Below, piece after piece: positions 35,763 through 44,269 of a stretch of DNA of 64,000 nucleotides (positions are counted from its first letter, which is position 1; every line of letters starts with the position of its first letter). The notes below the pieces were generated by a model that was not told the origin of the DNA, searched no databases, and saw nothing but the letters and a program-made list of their open reading frames with translations. Origin of the DNA: Planctomycetaceae bacterium (GTDB taxonomy: Bacteria; Planctomycetota; Phycisphaerae; Phycisphaerales; UBA1924); assembly GCA_027487735.1 (NCBI GenBank), contig JAIYDA010000105.1, forward strand, positions 16,385 through 80,384, written 5' to 3'. Made by a program: the position numbers and the translations under genes.

Positions 35763-37037
35763 TCACTTCCACTGCAGCGTCGCTTGCTCTTCACTCAGCG
35801 CGGGCAGCCACGCGGGGTCGCGCAGCACGTTTGGTGCGGCCTGAGGAAGCGAGCCAGCTTGTTGGGCGTTCTGCCACGTCGCCTCGGGACTTGCGGGGGG
35901 AGTTTGCATGCCCTTGAGCGCGCCCTCGCTCCACGCGAGCAAGAACGCGAGAGTGCTTGCGCGGGTGGTCGCTGCGACCATGCCCACGTCCACCGCAGGG
36001 TCTTCGCGCAGCAGGTTTGTGAGGTCTTTGCCTTGATAGCTGCCGTGCGTCGCGCCGACGATCCAGACGAGGCCCACGGGCGGGCCGCCCGCTGCCTCAC
36101 CGCGAGACTTCTCGAACGGATGGCGGCGGCTCTCGGGCGTCTCGTTGCCCACGCCCGCGACATCTTCGCTGCCCGCGAGCACGAGCATGGGCACGCGCAG
36201 CTCGTTCCAGCTCTCTTCGCCCAGCATGCGGTTGGTGGTGCCCTGACCGCTGATGACAACGCCCGCCTTGAAGACCTCGTTGCCGCGCTCGGTGCGGGCG
36301 AGCATGTCGCGCGCTCGCGCCCCGGGCTCGCGCATGCGTGCCTTCACGTTGATGGCAAGCTGCGTGGTGAGCGCGCCGGCGGAGTGCCCGGCGATGGCGA
36401 TGCGATTGATGTCGATCGCGAGCGTGGACGCCTGTGCGACTTTGCCCGCGCCCGTCTCGTCCTTCGCGATCAGGTCGAGCAGCAACTGCGGGCTCTGGGC
36501 AAGGAACACGACGTCGGCCACGCGATCAGCCGGGTCGACATTGCGGACATCGCGCATGCTCTCGCGCGTCAGCTTCTCGCCCTGCTCGCGTCGCAGCTTG
36601 ATCGAATCGCTGTGCGTGGCGTGCACCACGATGAACCCGTGGCTCGCCCAGTGCTCGCTGAGCTTAGTGAAGGCCTCGCGGTCGCCCCCCATGCCGTGGC
36701 TGAATACCACGAGCGGGCGCGGGCCGAGCTTTGTGTTCGCGTCGGTGCTCGTGGGCCAGCGCAGCGTGATTTGCAGGTCCTTGCCGCGGGCTTCGTCGCG
36801 CAGGGTGTCGCGCAGCGTGTGGGCAACGAAGGGCCCGGGCTGGGCGAAGGGGGATTGCTCCCAGGGCGAGGAAGGTTGGGCCTGGGCTTGAGCTGGCACC
36901 TGCTGCACTGCTGGCTTCACGGGCGGTGCTGACGGTGCAGTCGTGCCCTGCGCACGCGCCAAGGAGGCAAGGCAAGCCAGGCTGAGGGCAGAGCCAAGCA
37001 GCATGCGAACGGAAGTAGTCGCCAATGGGGTAGCCAT
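35763..37037 (-). CDS. Secreted alpha/beta hydrolase
   Basis: 424 residues from the ATG at 37037. Signal peptide L-L-G-S-A-L-S-L-A-C-L-A-S-L-A-R-A-Q, then a Pro/Gln-rich linker. The hydrolase core shows the oxyanion strand V-V-F-S-H-G-M-G-G, the nucleophile elbow G-H-S-A-G-A and the late segment V-G-A-T-H-G-S-Y as probable catalytic His. The layout resembles PAF-acetylhydrolase/dienelactone-hydrolase-like esterases of ~400 residues. Exported to periplasm or surface; substrate unknown. Divergent from the reductase gene at 37152. Confidence 0.85.
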   Translation of the reverse strand: MATPLATTSVRMLLGSALSLACLASLARAQGTTAPSAPPVKPAVQQVPAQAQAQPSSPWEQSPFAQPGPFVAHTLRDTLRDEARGKDLQITLRWPTSTDANTKLGPRPLVVFSHGMGGDREAFTKLSEHWASHGFIVVHATHSDSIKLRREQGEKLTRESMRDVRNVDPADRVADVVFLAQSPQLLLDLIAKDETGAGKVAQASTLAIDINRIAIAGHSAGALTTQLAINVKARMREPGARARDMLARTERGNEVFKAGVVISGQGTTNRMLGEESWNELRVPMLVLAGSEDVAGVGNETPESRRHPFEKSRGEAAGGPPVGLVWIVGATHGSYQGKDLTNLLREDPAVDVGMVAATTRASTLAFLLAWSEGALKGMQTPPASPEATWQNAQQAGSLPQAAPNVLRDPAWLPALSEEQATLQWK

Positions 37038-37151
37038 GCCCAGCCCAACGCGGCAGGTGCGGACAGATTGCAGGCGTGCGATGCTCGTGTGCATGCGGCT
37101 TCTATCGGCCTTTGGCGCATGCAGATTGCACCCGCGTATGCTGCCCGCACC

Positions 37152-38288
37152 ATGCAGGTGCACCCCACAGTTCAGGCGTTGTTTACTCCGGTGAAGCTCG
37201 GGCGATACGTGCTCCCGCACCGCATCGCGATGGCGCCGATGACTCGTTGCCGCAGCGACGATCGCAGCTGCGTCACGCCCCTCATGGCCCGCTACTACGC
37301 GCAGCGTGCAAACCCCGCGACCGGCGCGAGCCTCATCATCAGCGAGGGCACGCAGATCAGCGGCGAGGGCGTGGGCTATGTGCGCACGCCCGGGTGCTAC
37401 CTCAAAGAGCATGGGGCTGCGTGGGCGCGGGCGGTGCAGGCAGCCCACGAGCAGGGCGGCATCATCTTCGCGCAGCTCTGGCATGTTGGGTGCATCAGCC
37501 ACCCAAGCTGGCACGACGGTCAGCTGCCTGTGAGTGCCAGCGCCATCGCGCCACCCAGGCCCGTGTGGACGCGCGAGGGCGTTAAGGCACCCGCGGTGGC
37601 ACCGAGGGCCCTGGAGCTCGACGAGATTCCGAGGCTGATTGCCGACTATGTGCACGCGGCCCGCGTCGCGATGGACGCGGGGTTTGATGGCATCGAGCTG
37701 CACGCGGCGAACAGCTATCTCATCGATCAGTTTCTGCGAGATGGCAGCAACCAGCGCAGCGACGCGTATGGCGGAACAATCGAGCACCGCACCCGCCTGC
37801 TGCAAGAAGTGAGCGAAGCGCTCGCGAAGGCCATCGGCCCCGACAAGGTGGGCGTGCGCCTCTCGCCCAGCAACGACGGCGCGACGATGATCGACAGCGA
37901 CCCGCTTGCGTTGTTCGTGCGCGCCGCAGAGAAGCTCGCGCCCATAGGCCTTGCCTACTTGCACGTGCTCGAGGGGCTGCAGGGCTCGCTGCTCGAAGCG
38001 AGCGACGGCCCCGGCGCGAGGCGTGCTCGCATCGCCCTCTCCATGCGGCGCGCGTTCAAGGGGTGCTTCATGCTCAACGAGGGGCTCACGCCCGCGACCG
38101 CAACAGCCGTCGTCGCGGCGGGCGAAGCTGATGTCGTCGCCTTTGGCATTCCGTTCATCAGCAATCCCGACCTCGCCTCGCGCATCCGCCGCTTTGGCGT
38201 CGATGCGCCGCTGGCAGAGGCCGACCGCGCGACGTTTTACACGGACGGCGCGAAGGGATATGTGGATTATCCGGTGCTGGCGCAGTGA
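37152..38288 (+). CDS. Old-yellow-enzyme family alkene reductase
   Basis: 378 residues from the ATG at 37152, placed just before the conserved L-F-T-P-V-K-L-G; upstream in-frame ATGs would add residues without homology. FMN-barrel signatures: R-I-A-M-A-P-M-T-R-C-R, I-I-F-A-Q-L-W-H-V-G, L-H-A-A-N-S-Y-L-I-D-Q-F-L with R-D-G-S-N-Q-R-S-D-A-Y-G-G, and the C-terminal V-A-F-G-I-P-F-I-S-N-P-D-L. Such NAD(P)H-dependent flavoenzymes (NemA-like) reduce activated C=C bonds and nitro compounds. Weak RBS. A plus-strand single gene followed by two GAGACG-core repeats. Confidence 0.92.
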   Translation: MQVHPTVQALFTPVKLGRYVLPHRIAMAPMTRCRSDDRSCVTPLMARYYAQRANPATGASLIISEGTQISGEGVGYVRTPGCYLKEHGAAWARAVQAAHEQGGIIFAQLWHVGCISHPSWHDGQLPVSASAIAPPRPVWTREGVKAPAVAPRALELDEIPRLIADYVHAARVAMDAGFDGIELHAANSYLIDQFLRDGSNQRSDAYGGTIEHRTRLLQEVSEALAKAIGPDKVGVRLSPSNDGATMIDSDPLALFVRAAEKLAPIGLAYLHVLEGLQGSLLEASDGPGARRARIALSMRRAFKGCFMLNEGLTPATATAVVAAGEADVVAFGIPFISNPDLASRIRRFGVDAPLAEADRATFYTDGAKGYVDYPVLAQ

Positions 38289-38300
38289 GCCCTTGCAGTT

Positions 38301-38390
38301 GGTGGCCCAGGCGTCTTGCCTGGTGCTTCCGCGAGCATGCTCTGCGCAGATTCCGGCACGGGGGACACGGGCGAGACGCCTCTGCCACCA
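38301..38390. repeat. Inverted pair of GAGACG-core repeats
   Basis: Copy D (38301-38326) GGTGGCCCAGGCGTCTTGCC and copy E (38362-38390) GACACGGGCGAGACGCC then TCTGCCACCA, in opposite orientations between the convergent reductase and pyrD. Same family as 31291-31462. Confidence 0.8.
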
Positions 38391-38403
38391 GACCACACAC
38401 TTC

Positions 38404-39393
38404 CTACCGCGGCTGATTGTCCGACGTATCCACCGCCCCAATCAGGCTCGCAATCGAGCTTGCTCGCTGCGACGCAACCCACTTTTCCAAGCCTCGCTGA
38501 ATCTTCAGCGGGCAGCGCGGGTCGACGAACAGCCCCGTGCCCACTTGCACCGCCGTTGCGCCGGCGAGGATGAACTCCGCCGCGTGCTCCCACCGCAGCA
38601 CGCCGCCGATACCGATGATGGGCGTGCTCGTGGCCTTGGCGACCGCACGGTGAACATCGAACACGAGCTTGACTGCCATGGGATGCACCGCAGGCCCGCT
38701 GAGCCCGCCCGTGATGCGCCCGAGCTTGGGGCGACGCGTCACGACGTCGATCGCCATCGCGGGCGTGGTGTTGGCGATGCAGAGCGCATCGGCACCGGGG
38801 CGGCTGTTGGGGCCCGTGGGGTTGCTGCGCGGCACGTCGATCGCGGCGCGGGCGATGTCGCTCATCGTGACCTTGCCCGTGGGGATGGGGCTGAGCTTGA
38901 CAAACAAGCGCGTGCGCGGCAGCACCGCGCGCACCTCGCGCAGCAGCTCTTGCAGCAGCTCGGGGTCTGCCGCAAACTCGCACCCCTTGTGCACGTTCGG
39001 GCAACTCACATTCAGCTCGACGGCCCCGAAGCAGTTGCAGGCATCGAGCGCGCTCGCCACGCGCACGTAGTCGTCAACGCTGAACCCCGCGATGCTGCCA
39101 ATCACCGCGCACCCCACGCTGGGCACGCGCGGGGCGTAGTCCTTCACAAACGCCTCGATGCCAGGGTTCGCAAGCCCGATCGCGTTCAGCATGCCCGCCT
39201 CGAGCGGCACCACGCGCCAGGGCTGGTTGCCATCACGCGGCTCGGGCGTGATGCTCTTGGTGACGAGCCCGCCAATGCGCGCGAGGTCGAGCGCGTCGGC
39301 AAGTTCGTCGAGCGTTCCGGCTGTGCCGGCTGCGAGCAACACGGGAGAGCGGAGCGCAAGGCCCGCGAGGTTGGTGGAAAGCGTGGACGACAC
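38404..39393 (-). CDS. pyrD: Dihydroorotate dehydrogenase, class 1B type
   Basis: 329 residues from a GTG at 39393; no ATG is available and the FMN barrel starts ten residues in (L-A-G-L-A-L-R-S-P-V-L-L-A-A-G-T). The catalytic base is Cys: V-E-L-N-V-S-C-P-N-V (Cys131), the hallmark of class 1 enzymes; V-T-K-S-I-T and G-I-G-G-V complete the FMN site. Oxidises dihydroorotate to orotate in pyrimidine synthesis. 1B enzymes normally work with a PyrK flavin/iron-sulfur subunit, which is not adjacent. The 171-bp gap to the divergent gene at 39565 is almost filled by a large hairpin repeat. Confidence 0.92.
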   Translation of the reverse strand: MSSTLSTNLAGLALRSPVLLAAGTAGTLDELADALDLARIGGLVTKSITPEPRDGNQPWRVVPLEAGMLNAIGLANPGIEAFVKDYAPRVPSVGCAVIGSIAGFSVDDYVRVASALDACNCFGAVELNVSCPNVHKGCEFAADPELLQELLREVRAVLPRTRLFVKLSPIPTGKVTMSDIARAAIDVPRSNPTGPNSRPGADALCIANTTPAMAIDVVTRRPKLGRITGGLSGPAVHPMAVKLVFDVHRAVAKATSTPIIGIGGVLRWEHAAEFILAGATAVQVGTGLFVDPRCPLKIQRGLEKWVASQRASSIASLIGAVDTSDNQPR

Positions 39394-39415
39394 GCGCGAG
39401 CATAAGCGCGGAAAG

Positions 39416-39542
39416 AGGTGTCGAGGTGACAAGGTGTCAAGGTGTCGAGGGAAGAAAACAGCGCAACGTCGCCCCCACTTCTTCCCTGGACACCTTGACA
39501 CCTTGACACCTCGACACCTTGACACCTTGACACCTTGACACC
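39416..39542. repeat. Octamer-built long inverted repeat between divergent genes
   Basis: Left arm 39416-39456 is made of units of the type AGGTGTCA/G and ends GGGAAGAA; right arm begins TTCTTCCCT at 39479 and continues with GACACCTT units. The reverse complement of the left arm matches the right arm at 39 of 41 positions, with a ~22-base loop. The right arm then runs on for about three more octamers, so copy number differs between arms. It lies 22 bases from both the pyrD and the TPR-YggX start codons. Confidence 0.9.
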
Positions 39543-39564
39543 GCTTCTTCCCCTACCCTGCCCC

Positions 39565-40218
39565 ATGGACATCGACGCCATCAACCGCCGCATCGCCCAG
39601 TTTGAGACCATGGTGCGGCCCGAGGCCGACCCGACGAACGACATGGCATGGTTCAGCCTGGGCGGTGCCTATGCCCAAGCCGGGCGTTTCGCCGAGTCCG
39701 CGGGTGCCTACCAGCGATGCATCGAGCTCAACCCCGCGATGACCAAGGCCTTCGCGCTGGGCGGGCAGTCGCTCGTCGATGCGGGCAAGACAAGCGAAGC
39801 GATCGCCCTGCTGAACAAGGGCTATGTCGAGGCGAGCCAGCGGGGCGACCGCATGCCCATGAAGAGCATGGGCGAACTGCTCGAGAAGCTCGGGCAGCCC
39901 CTGCCCCAGGTGCAGAGCAAGCAGGTGCATGTCGAGCTCGGCACCGACATGATGATGGACCGCAAGACGGGCAAGCCCGGTCGCAAGCTGCCCCGCCCGC
40001 CAATGCGCGGCCCCCTGGGCCTCTGGATCTACAACAACGTCAGCGCCGAGACCTGGGACGCCTGGATTCGCCAGGGCACCAAGGTCATCAACGAGTTGCG
40101 GCTCGACCTCTCGCGCGAGGCCGACAACGACACCTACGACAAGCACATGTTCGAGTATCTGGGCATGGACGAAGACCTCCTCGCCGAGCTGCGAAGCCCC
40201 GCGAGCAAGCCCGACTGA
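39565..40218 (+). CDS. TPR protein with YggX-like (Fe(II)-trafficking) C-terminal domain
   Basis: 217 residues from the ATG at 39565. Residues 1-~90 contain TPR-like helices (A-W-F-S-L-G-G-A-Y-A-Q-A-G-R-F-A-E-S, A-Y-Q-R-C-I-E-L-N-P). Residues ~150-205 read G-L-W-I-Y-N-N-V-S-A-E-T-W, then W-I-R-Q-G-T-K-V-I-N-E-L-R-L-D-L-S, closely resembling the YggX oxidative-damage-protection/iron-trafficking family (V-S-x-x-A-W-x-x-W ... L-I-N-E-x-x-L). The usual YggX N-terminal Cys is absent. Probably cytoplasmic; a role in iron or redox handling is inference from the domain. Confidence 0.78.
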   Translation: MDIDAINRRIAQFETMVRPEADPTNDMAWFSLGGAYAQAGRFAESAGAYQRCIELNPAMTKAFALGGQSLVDAGKTSEAIALLNKGYVEASQRGDRMPMKSMGELLEKLGQPLPQVQSKQVHVELGTDMMMDRKTGKPGRKLPRPPMRGPLGLWIYNNVSAETWDAWIRQGTKVINELRLDLSREADNDTYDKHMFEYLGMDEDLLAELRSPASKPD

Positions 40219-40355
40219 GCACGACTGGGGGGACGAACAATGCACCGCGGGCCCGCCCCCCCCGCTTCTCGCGACTCCGCTCTCCAGCCCCCAGCGCTCG
40301 CAGCCTGTTCGGCTGTGCGTAACGCCCATGCTCGGGCGTCGTATCGTTCGTTCCT

Positions 40356-43292
40356 ATGGAAAACACCTCGGGTCGTCGGTCTCTTGTTCGCATCGCTCCC
40401 CTTGCCCTCGTGGCGGTTGCTGGCCTCGCCAGCGCTCTCGCCTCGCCCGCATTGGCAGACGACAAAGCCCCAGTCAAAGTCGCCGCGGCAGCGACGAGCA
40501 CCCTCTCGGGCGCCCTCCCCACCGACCCGCGCCTGCAAACGGGCGAGCTTGCCAACGGCCTGCGCTACATCGTGCTCCGCCACAGCAACCCGCCCGGCCG
40601 CGTCAACATCTGGCTCAACATCAGCAGCGGCAGCATGAACGAGACCGACCCGCAGCGCGGCATCGCCCACTATCTCGAGCACATGGCCTTCAACGGCAGC
40701 ACGAACTTTCCGCCCGGCACCGTCGTGCCGCTGTTCGAGAGCCTGGGGCTGACCTTCGGCCGCCACCAGAACGCGTTCACGAGCTTTGACCAAACGACCT
40801 ACCAGCTCAGCCTGCCCGACACGAGCGACGAGAAGGTCGACAAAGCCCTCACGTTCATGAGCGACGTCGCCTTCAACCTGCTGCTCACGGAAGCAGAGAT
40901 CGAAGAAGAGCGCGGCATCATCATGGAAGAAAAGCGCACGCGCCTGGGCGCCCGCCAGCGCGTGCAAGAGGAGTTCCTCAAGGTGCTCGCACCGGGCAGC
41001 AAGGTGGGCGATCGCCTGCCCATCGGCACCGACGAGACGATCATGGGCGTGCAGCGTCCCGACTTTGTCGACTACTACTCCACGTGGTACAAGCCCAGCA
41101 ACATGACGCTCATCATCGTCGCCGATGCCGACCCGCAGGCGATGATCGCCAAGATTCCCACCTACTTCAGCAAGGGCGAGAAGACCCCCAAGCCCACCGA
41201 CCTCGATGCCAACGTCTCGCCCAGCGTGGGCCTGCGCGGCTCGGTCATCACCGACGCCGAACTCACCGACGCATCGATCGCCTTCGTGCGCATCGCCCCG
41301 CCCGACGCCCCCACCACCACCTACGAAATCGCGCGGGCACGCCTCGTCGATGGCCTCGCAACCGCCGCCTTCAACCGCCGCGTTGACGCGAAGGTGAACG
41401 ACGGCATCATCAAGAGCCTGGGCGGCGGAGCCTTCAGTGGCACGCAGTTTGGCGCGATGCGCATCAGCCAGGTGAGCTGGCAGGTAAAGCCAGAGGCCTG
41501 GCAAGATGGCATGCGCGAGATGGGCACCGAAGTCCGCCGCGCCGCGCTGCACGGCTTCTCGCAGAAGGAGCTCGACGCCGTGAAGGCCGAGGTGCTCGCC
41601 GATGCCAAGCGTGCCGCAAGCCAAGAGAGCTCGCTCCCCGCGCGAGCAGTCATCGCGGGCATGAACAACGCCGTCGCGCAGGGTGACACCATCACCAGCG
41701 CCGCGCAAGACCTTGCGATGCTCGAGGCCTTCCTCCCTGGCATCTCGGCCGCTGAAGTAAACGCGAGCTTCGCAGCTTCGTTCGCGAGCGACGCCGGGCT
41801 GTTCAGCCTGCAAGGGCCCGCAAGCATGCAGACGCCCAGCAACGACGAGCTCGCCAGCATGGGCGAGCAGGCCTTCCGCGTCTCGCCCGAAGCAGACGCC
41901 GAGACCGCCTCCGCAACCTCCTTCGCTGCGCCCGCCTCGCCCGCCGCGAGCATCGAGCAGGCCAGCACCCACCAGGCCTCGCAGGTGGGCAGCGCCTGGC
42001 TGAGCAACGGCGTGCGCGTGCACCACCGCTTCATGGACATCCGCAAGGACCAGGTCAGCGTCAGCATCAACCTCGCCCGCGGCACCATCAACACGCTGGA
42101 CGCAAACGAGCGTGCCATCGCCGAAGCCGCGGGCCTCGCCTGGCAGCAGCCCGCCACCAGCACCCTCAGCAGCACAAACGTCCGCGACATCATGACGGGC
42201 AAGAACGTGAGCGTGGGCGGAGGCGTGGGCGCCGACACCATGAGCCTCACCATCAGCGGCACACCCGCCGACCTCGAAGAAGGTCTCAAGCTCGCCCACC
42301 TGCTGCTGACCGACCCCAAGATCGAAGCGAGCGCCCTCGACCAGTGGAAGACTCGCCAGCTCGAGGCCATCGCGATGCGCGAGAAAGACCCCCGCGCCGC
42401 GTTCTCCATCGCCGTTGCCCAGACCGCGCTCCCAAGCGACCCCCGCGTGCAGCCCATCACTAAGGAAGCTGTCGAGGCCGTGACGATCGAAGCCGCCCAG
42501 GCCTGGCTCCGCAGCGCAATCGCCAAAGCCGAGATCGAGATGGCAGTCGTGGGCGACATCTCCGAGGCACGCGCCATGCAGCTCGCCGCAACCTACATCG
42601 GCACCACGGGCGAGCGCATGCGCATCAGCAGCAGCACGCTGGATGAACTGCGCACCCTCACCCGCCCCGTCGGCCCCATGCGCGTCGACCGCACCCTCGC
42701 CACGCAGACCAAGCAGGCACTCGTGCTGGGCGGCTTCTACACCGCCGACGCCGACAACGTCTTCGAGAACCGCGCCATGCAGCTCGCGAGCCAGAGCATC
42801 GACAGCCGCATGACCAAAATCATCCGCGAGCGTGACCAGCTCGTCTACAGCATCAGCCCGCGCAACGCGGGCGGCACGACCTGGCCCGGCATGGGCACCT
42901 TCGCCGCCGTCGCGCCCACCGAGCCCAGCAAGGTGCCCGCCCTGGCAGATCGCATCGAAGAGATCTACACCGAGTTCGCGAAGACGGGCCCCACCGCCGA
43001 GGAAATGGCGGTCGGTCAGAAGCAGATCGCCAACACCCTCGACGAGAGCATGCGCGACCCGAGCTTCTGGCTCGCTCGCCTGGGCACGCTGGAGTATCGC
43101 AACACCAAGCTCGACGACGTGATGAACGCCGCCGAGGCCTACACCGCCATCACGCCCGAGATGGTGCGCGAGGTCTTTGTGAAGTACTACAAGCCAGAGA
43201 ACTTCATGATCGTCACGCTCACGCCCGCCGCGAGCGATGCGCCGGTCGCAACCCCCGTTGCCGCACCTGCGGGCGTGCCCGCCTCGCAGTGA
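40356..43292 (+). CDS. Exported M16-family zinc protease
   Basis: 978 residues. Signal peptide I-A-P-L-A-L-V-A-V-A-G-L-A-S-A-L-A-S-P-A-L-A. The active M16 domain carries the inverted zinc motif H-Y-L-E-H (His105, Glu108, His109) and the distal ligand region E-I-E-E-E-R-G-I-I-M-E-E. A second M16 pair in the C-terminal half (from ~residue 540) lacks the motif, as in pitrilysin/PqqL-like double-domain enzymes. It ends with V-A-T-P-V-A-A-P-A-G-V-P-A. Degrades peptides in the periplasm or outside; the substrate is unknown. No clear RBS upstream. Followed by two hairpins. Confidence 0.93.
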   Translation: MENTSGRRSLVRIAPLALVAVAGLASALASPALADDKAPVKVAAAATSTLSGALPTDPRLQTGELANGLRYIVLRHSNPPGRVNIWLNISSGSMNETDPQRGIAHYLEHMAFNGSTNFPPGTVVPLFESLGLTFGRHQNAFTSFDQTTYQLSLPDTSDEKVDKALTFMSDVAFNLLLTEAEIEEERGIIMEEKRTRLGARQRVQEEFLKVLAPGSKVGDRLPIGTDETIMGVQRPDFVDYYSTWYKPSNMTLIIVADADPQAMIAKIPTYFSKGEKTPKPTDLDANVSPSVGLRGSVITDAELTDASIAFVRIAPPDAPTTTYEIARARLVDGLATAAFNRRVDAKVNDGIIKSLGGGAFSGTQFGAMRISQVSWQVKPEAWQDGMREMGTEVRRAALHGFSQKELDAVKAEVLADAKRAASQESSLPARAVIAGMNNAVAQGDTITSAAQDLAMLEAFLPGISAAEVNASFAASFASDAGLFSLQGPASMQTPSNDELASMGEQAFRVSPEADAETASATSFAAPASPAASIEQASTHQASQVGSAWLSNGVRVHHRFMDIRKDQVSVSINLARGTINTLDANERAIAEAAGLAWQQPATSTLSSTNVRDIMTGKNVSVGGGVGADTMSLTISGTPADLEEGLKLAHLLLTDPKIEASALDQWKTRQLEAIAMREKDPRAAFSIAVAQTALPSDPRVQPITKEAVEAVTIEAAQAWLRSAIAKAEIEMAVVGDISEARAMQLAATYIGTTGERMRISSSTLDELRTLTRPVGPMRVDRTLATQTKQALVLGGFYTADADNVFENRAMQLASQSIDSRMTKIIRERDQLVYSISPRNAGGTTWPGMGTFAAVAPTEPSKVPALADRIEEIYTEFAKTGPTAEEMAVGQKQIANTLDESMRDPSFWLARLGTLEYRNTKLDDVMNAAEAYTAITPEMVREVFVKYYKPENFMIVTLTPAASDAPVATPVAAPAGVPASQ

Positions 43293-43302
43293 GCCGCAAC
43301 GC

Positions 43303-43322
43303 CTGAGCCAAAGCTGGCTCAG
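43303..43322 (+). terminator. First hairpin after the M16 protease
   Basis: Perfect 8-bp stem CTGAGCCA-AAGC-TGGCTCAG eleven bases after the stop codon, with no T-tract; may protect the mRNA 3' end or assist termination. Confidence 0.45.
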
Positions 43323-43347
43323 CGAGCTCCCATCTTCAACGAACTCG

Positions 43348-43376
43348 CGAGGGATGCACGCATCGTGCATCCCTCG
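43348..43376 (+). terminator. Intrinsic terminator of the M16 protease gene
   Basis: Perfect 12-bp stem CGAGGGATGCAC / GTGCATCCCTCG with a 5-nt loop, followed by TTGCATTCCTG. Confidence 0.75.
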
Positions 43377-43456
43377 TTGCATTCCTGCGCCGCGAGCCGA
43401 GGCACGGGCGGCGTCATCCTTGCGTGGTCCGCGCGTCCCCTATGCTTGCTCCAACC

Positions 43457-44269
43457 ATGGCGAAGAAAGCGACGAAAAAAGCAGGGGCAAAGCCCACCAC
43501 CAAGAAACTTGCCGCAAAGCCCGCGAAGGCGAGCGCCCCCGCGAAGAAGAAGGTCGCCGCTGCCGCCGCGCGCCCAGCAGCCAAACTGTCAGCCAAACTG
43601 TCGGCGAAGCCCGCGGCGAAAAAGCCGGCCCCCAAGAAGTCCGCAAGCAAGCAAGCCACGCCAAAGCTGGCAGCAGCACCCGCGAGCAAGGCACGAACCA
43701 AGGCGGCAACGAAGCCAACGACCAAGCCCGCGACAAAGGCCGCAAGCAAGCCCGAGTTCCTTGAGCACGACACCCCAACGCTGCCAGCAATCCACCCCTC
43801 TGATCAAGCGGCGAATCAGCCCGCATCAAGCAAGGGCCGCCAAGCCAAACTCGAATCCAGCTCTGCCGCCAACGACGCACTCCCCGCCGACGCAAAGCTC
43901 GCCTTCGCCATCGAGGCCGCACGCCTCGTGCGCGACGACAACTGCGACGACGTGGTGGTGCTCGATGTGCGCGCCACCAGCCACGTCTCCGACTACATCG
44001 TCGTCGCCACGGGCACGAGCGACCGCCAGATGCGCAGCGTGCTCGACCACGTCGAGAACCTCGGCGCCCAGCGTGGCTTCCGCGCCTTCCGCACCAGCCG
44101 CGACGATCGCGCCACCTGGCTCCTCGCCGACTTTGTCGACGTCGTCGTGCACCTCTTCGAGCCCACCACCCGCTCGCACTACGACCTCGAGATGCTCTGG
44201 GGCGACGCCCCACGCATCGAGTGGCAACGCGCCGACCAGCAACCCCGCGACCGCGCAGGCCTGGGCTAA
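43457..44269 (+). CDS. rsfS: Ribosomal silencing factor RsfS with Lys/Ala-rich histone-H1-like N-terminal tail
   Basis: 270 residues from the ATG at 43457 (M-A-K-K-A-T-K-K-A-G-A-K); ATGs at 43424 and 43442 are alternatives. Residues 1-~105 are a disordered Lys/Ala/Pro tail resembling histone H1 (K-P-A-K, A-A-K-K-P-A-P-K-K). Residues ~150-255 are the RsfS/YbeB/Iojap domain: V-V-V-L-D-V-R-A-T-S-H-V-S-D-Y-I-V-V-A-T-G-T-S-D-R-Q, then F-V-D-V-V-V-H-L-F and Y-D-L-E-M-L-W-G-D-A. RsfS binds L14 and blocks 30S-50S joining in starvation. Normal RsfS is ~105-130 residues, so the tail more than doubles the protein. Nucleic-acid or rRNA binding by the tail is inference. Confidence 0.88.
   Translation: MAKKATKKAGAKPTTKKLAAKPAKASAPAKKKVAAAAARPAAKLSAKLSAKPAAKKPAPKKSASKQATPKLAAAPASKARTKAATKPTTKPATKAASKPEFLEHDTPTLPAIHPSDQAANQPASSKGRQAKLESSSAANDALPADAKLAFAIEAARLVRDDNCDDVVVLDVRATSHVSDYIVVATGTSDRQMRSVLDHVENLGAQRGFRAFRTSRDDRATWLLADFVDVVVHLFEPTTRSHYDLEMLWGDAPRIEWQRADQQPRDRAGLG

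Noticed and set aside
35763-38441. Alpha/beta hydrolase starting at 38441
   Set aside because: The extension runs antisense through the OYE reductase gene; the signal peptide begins at 37037.
40134-43382. 1082-codon open frame on the minus strand
   Set aside because: Antisense to the M16 protease, with biased shadow composition and no recognisable domain.
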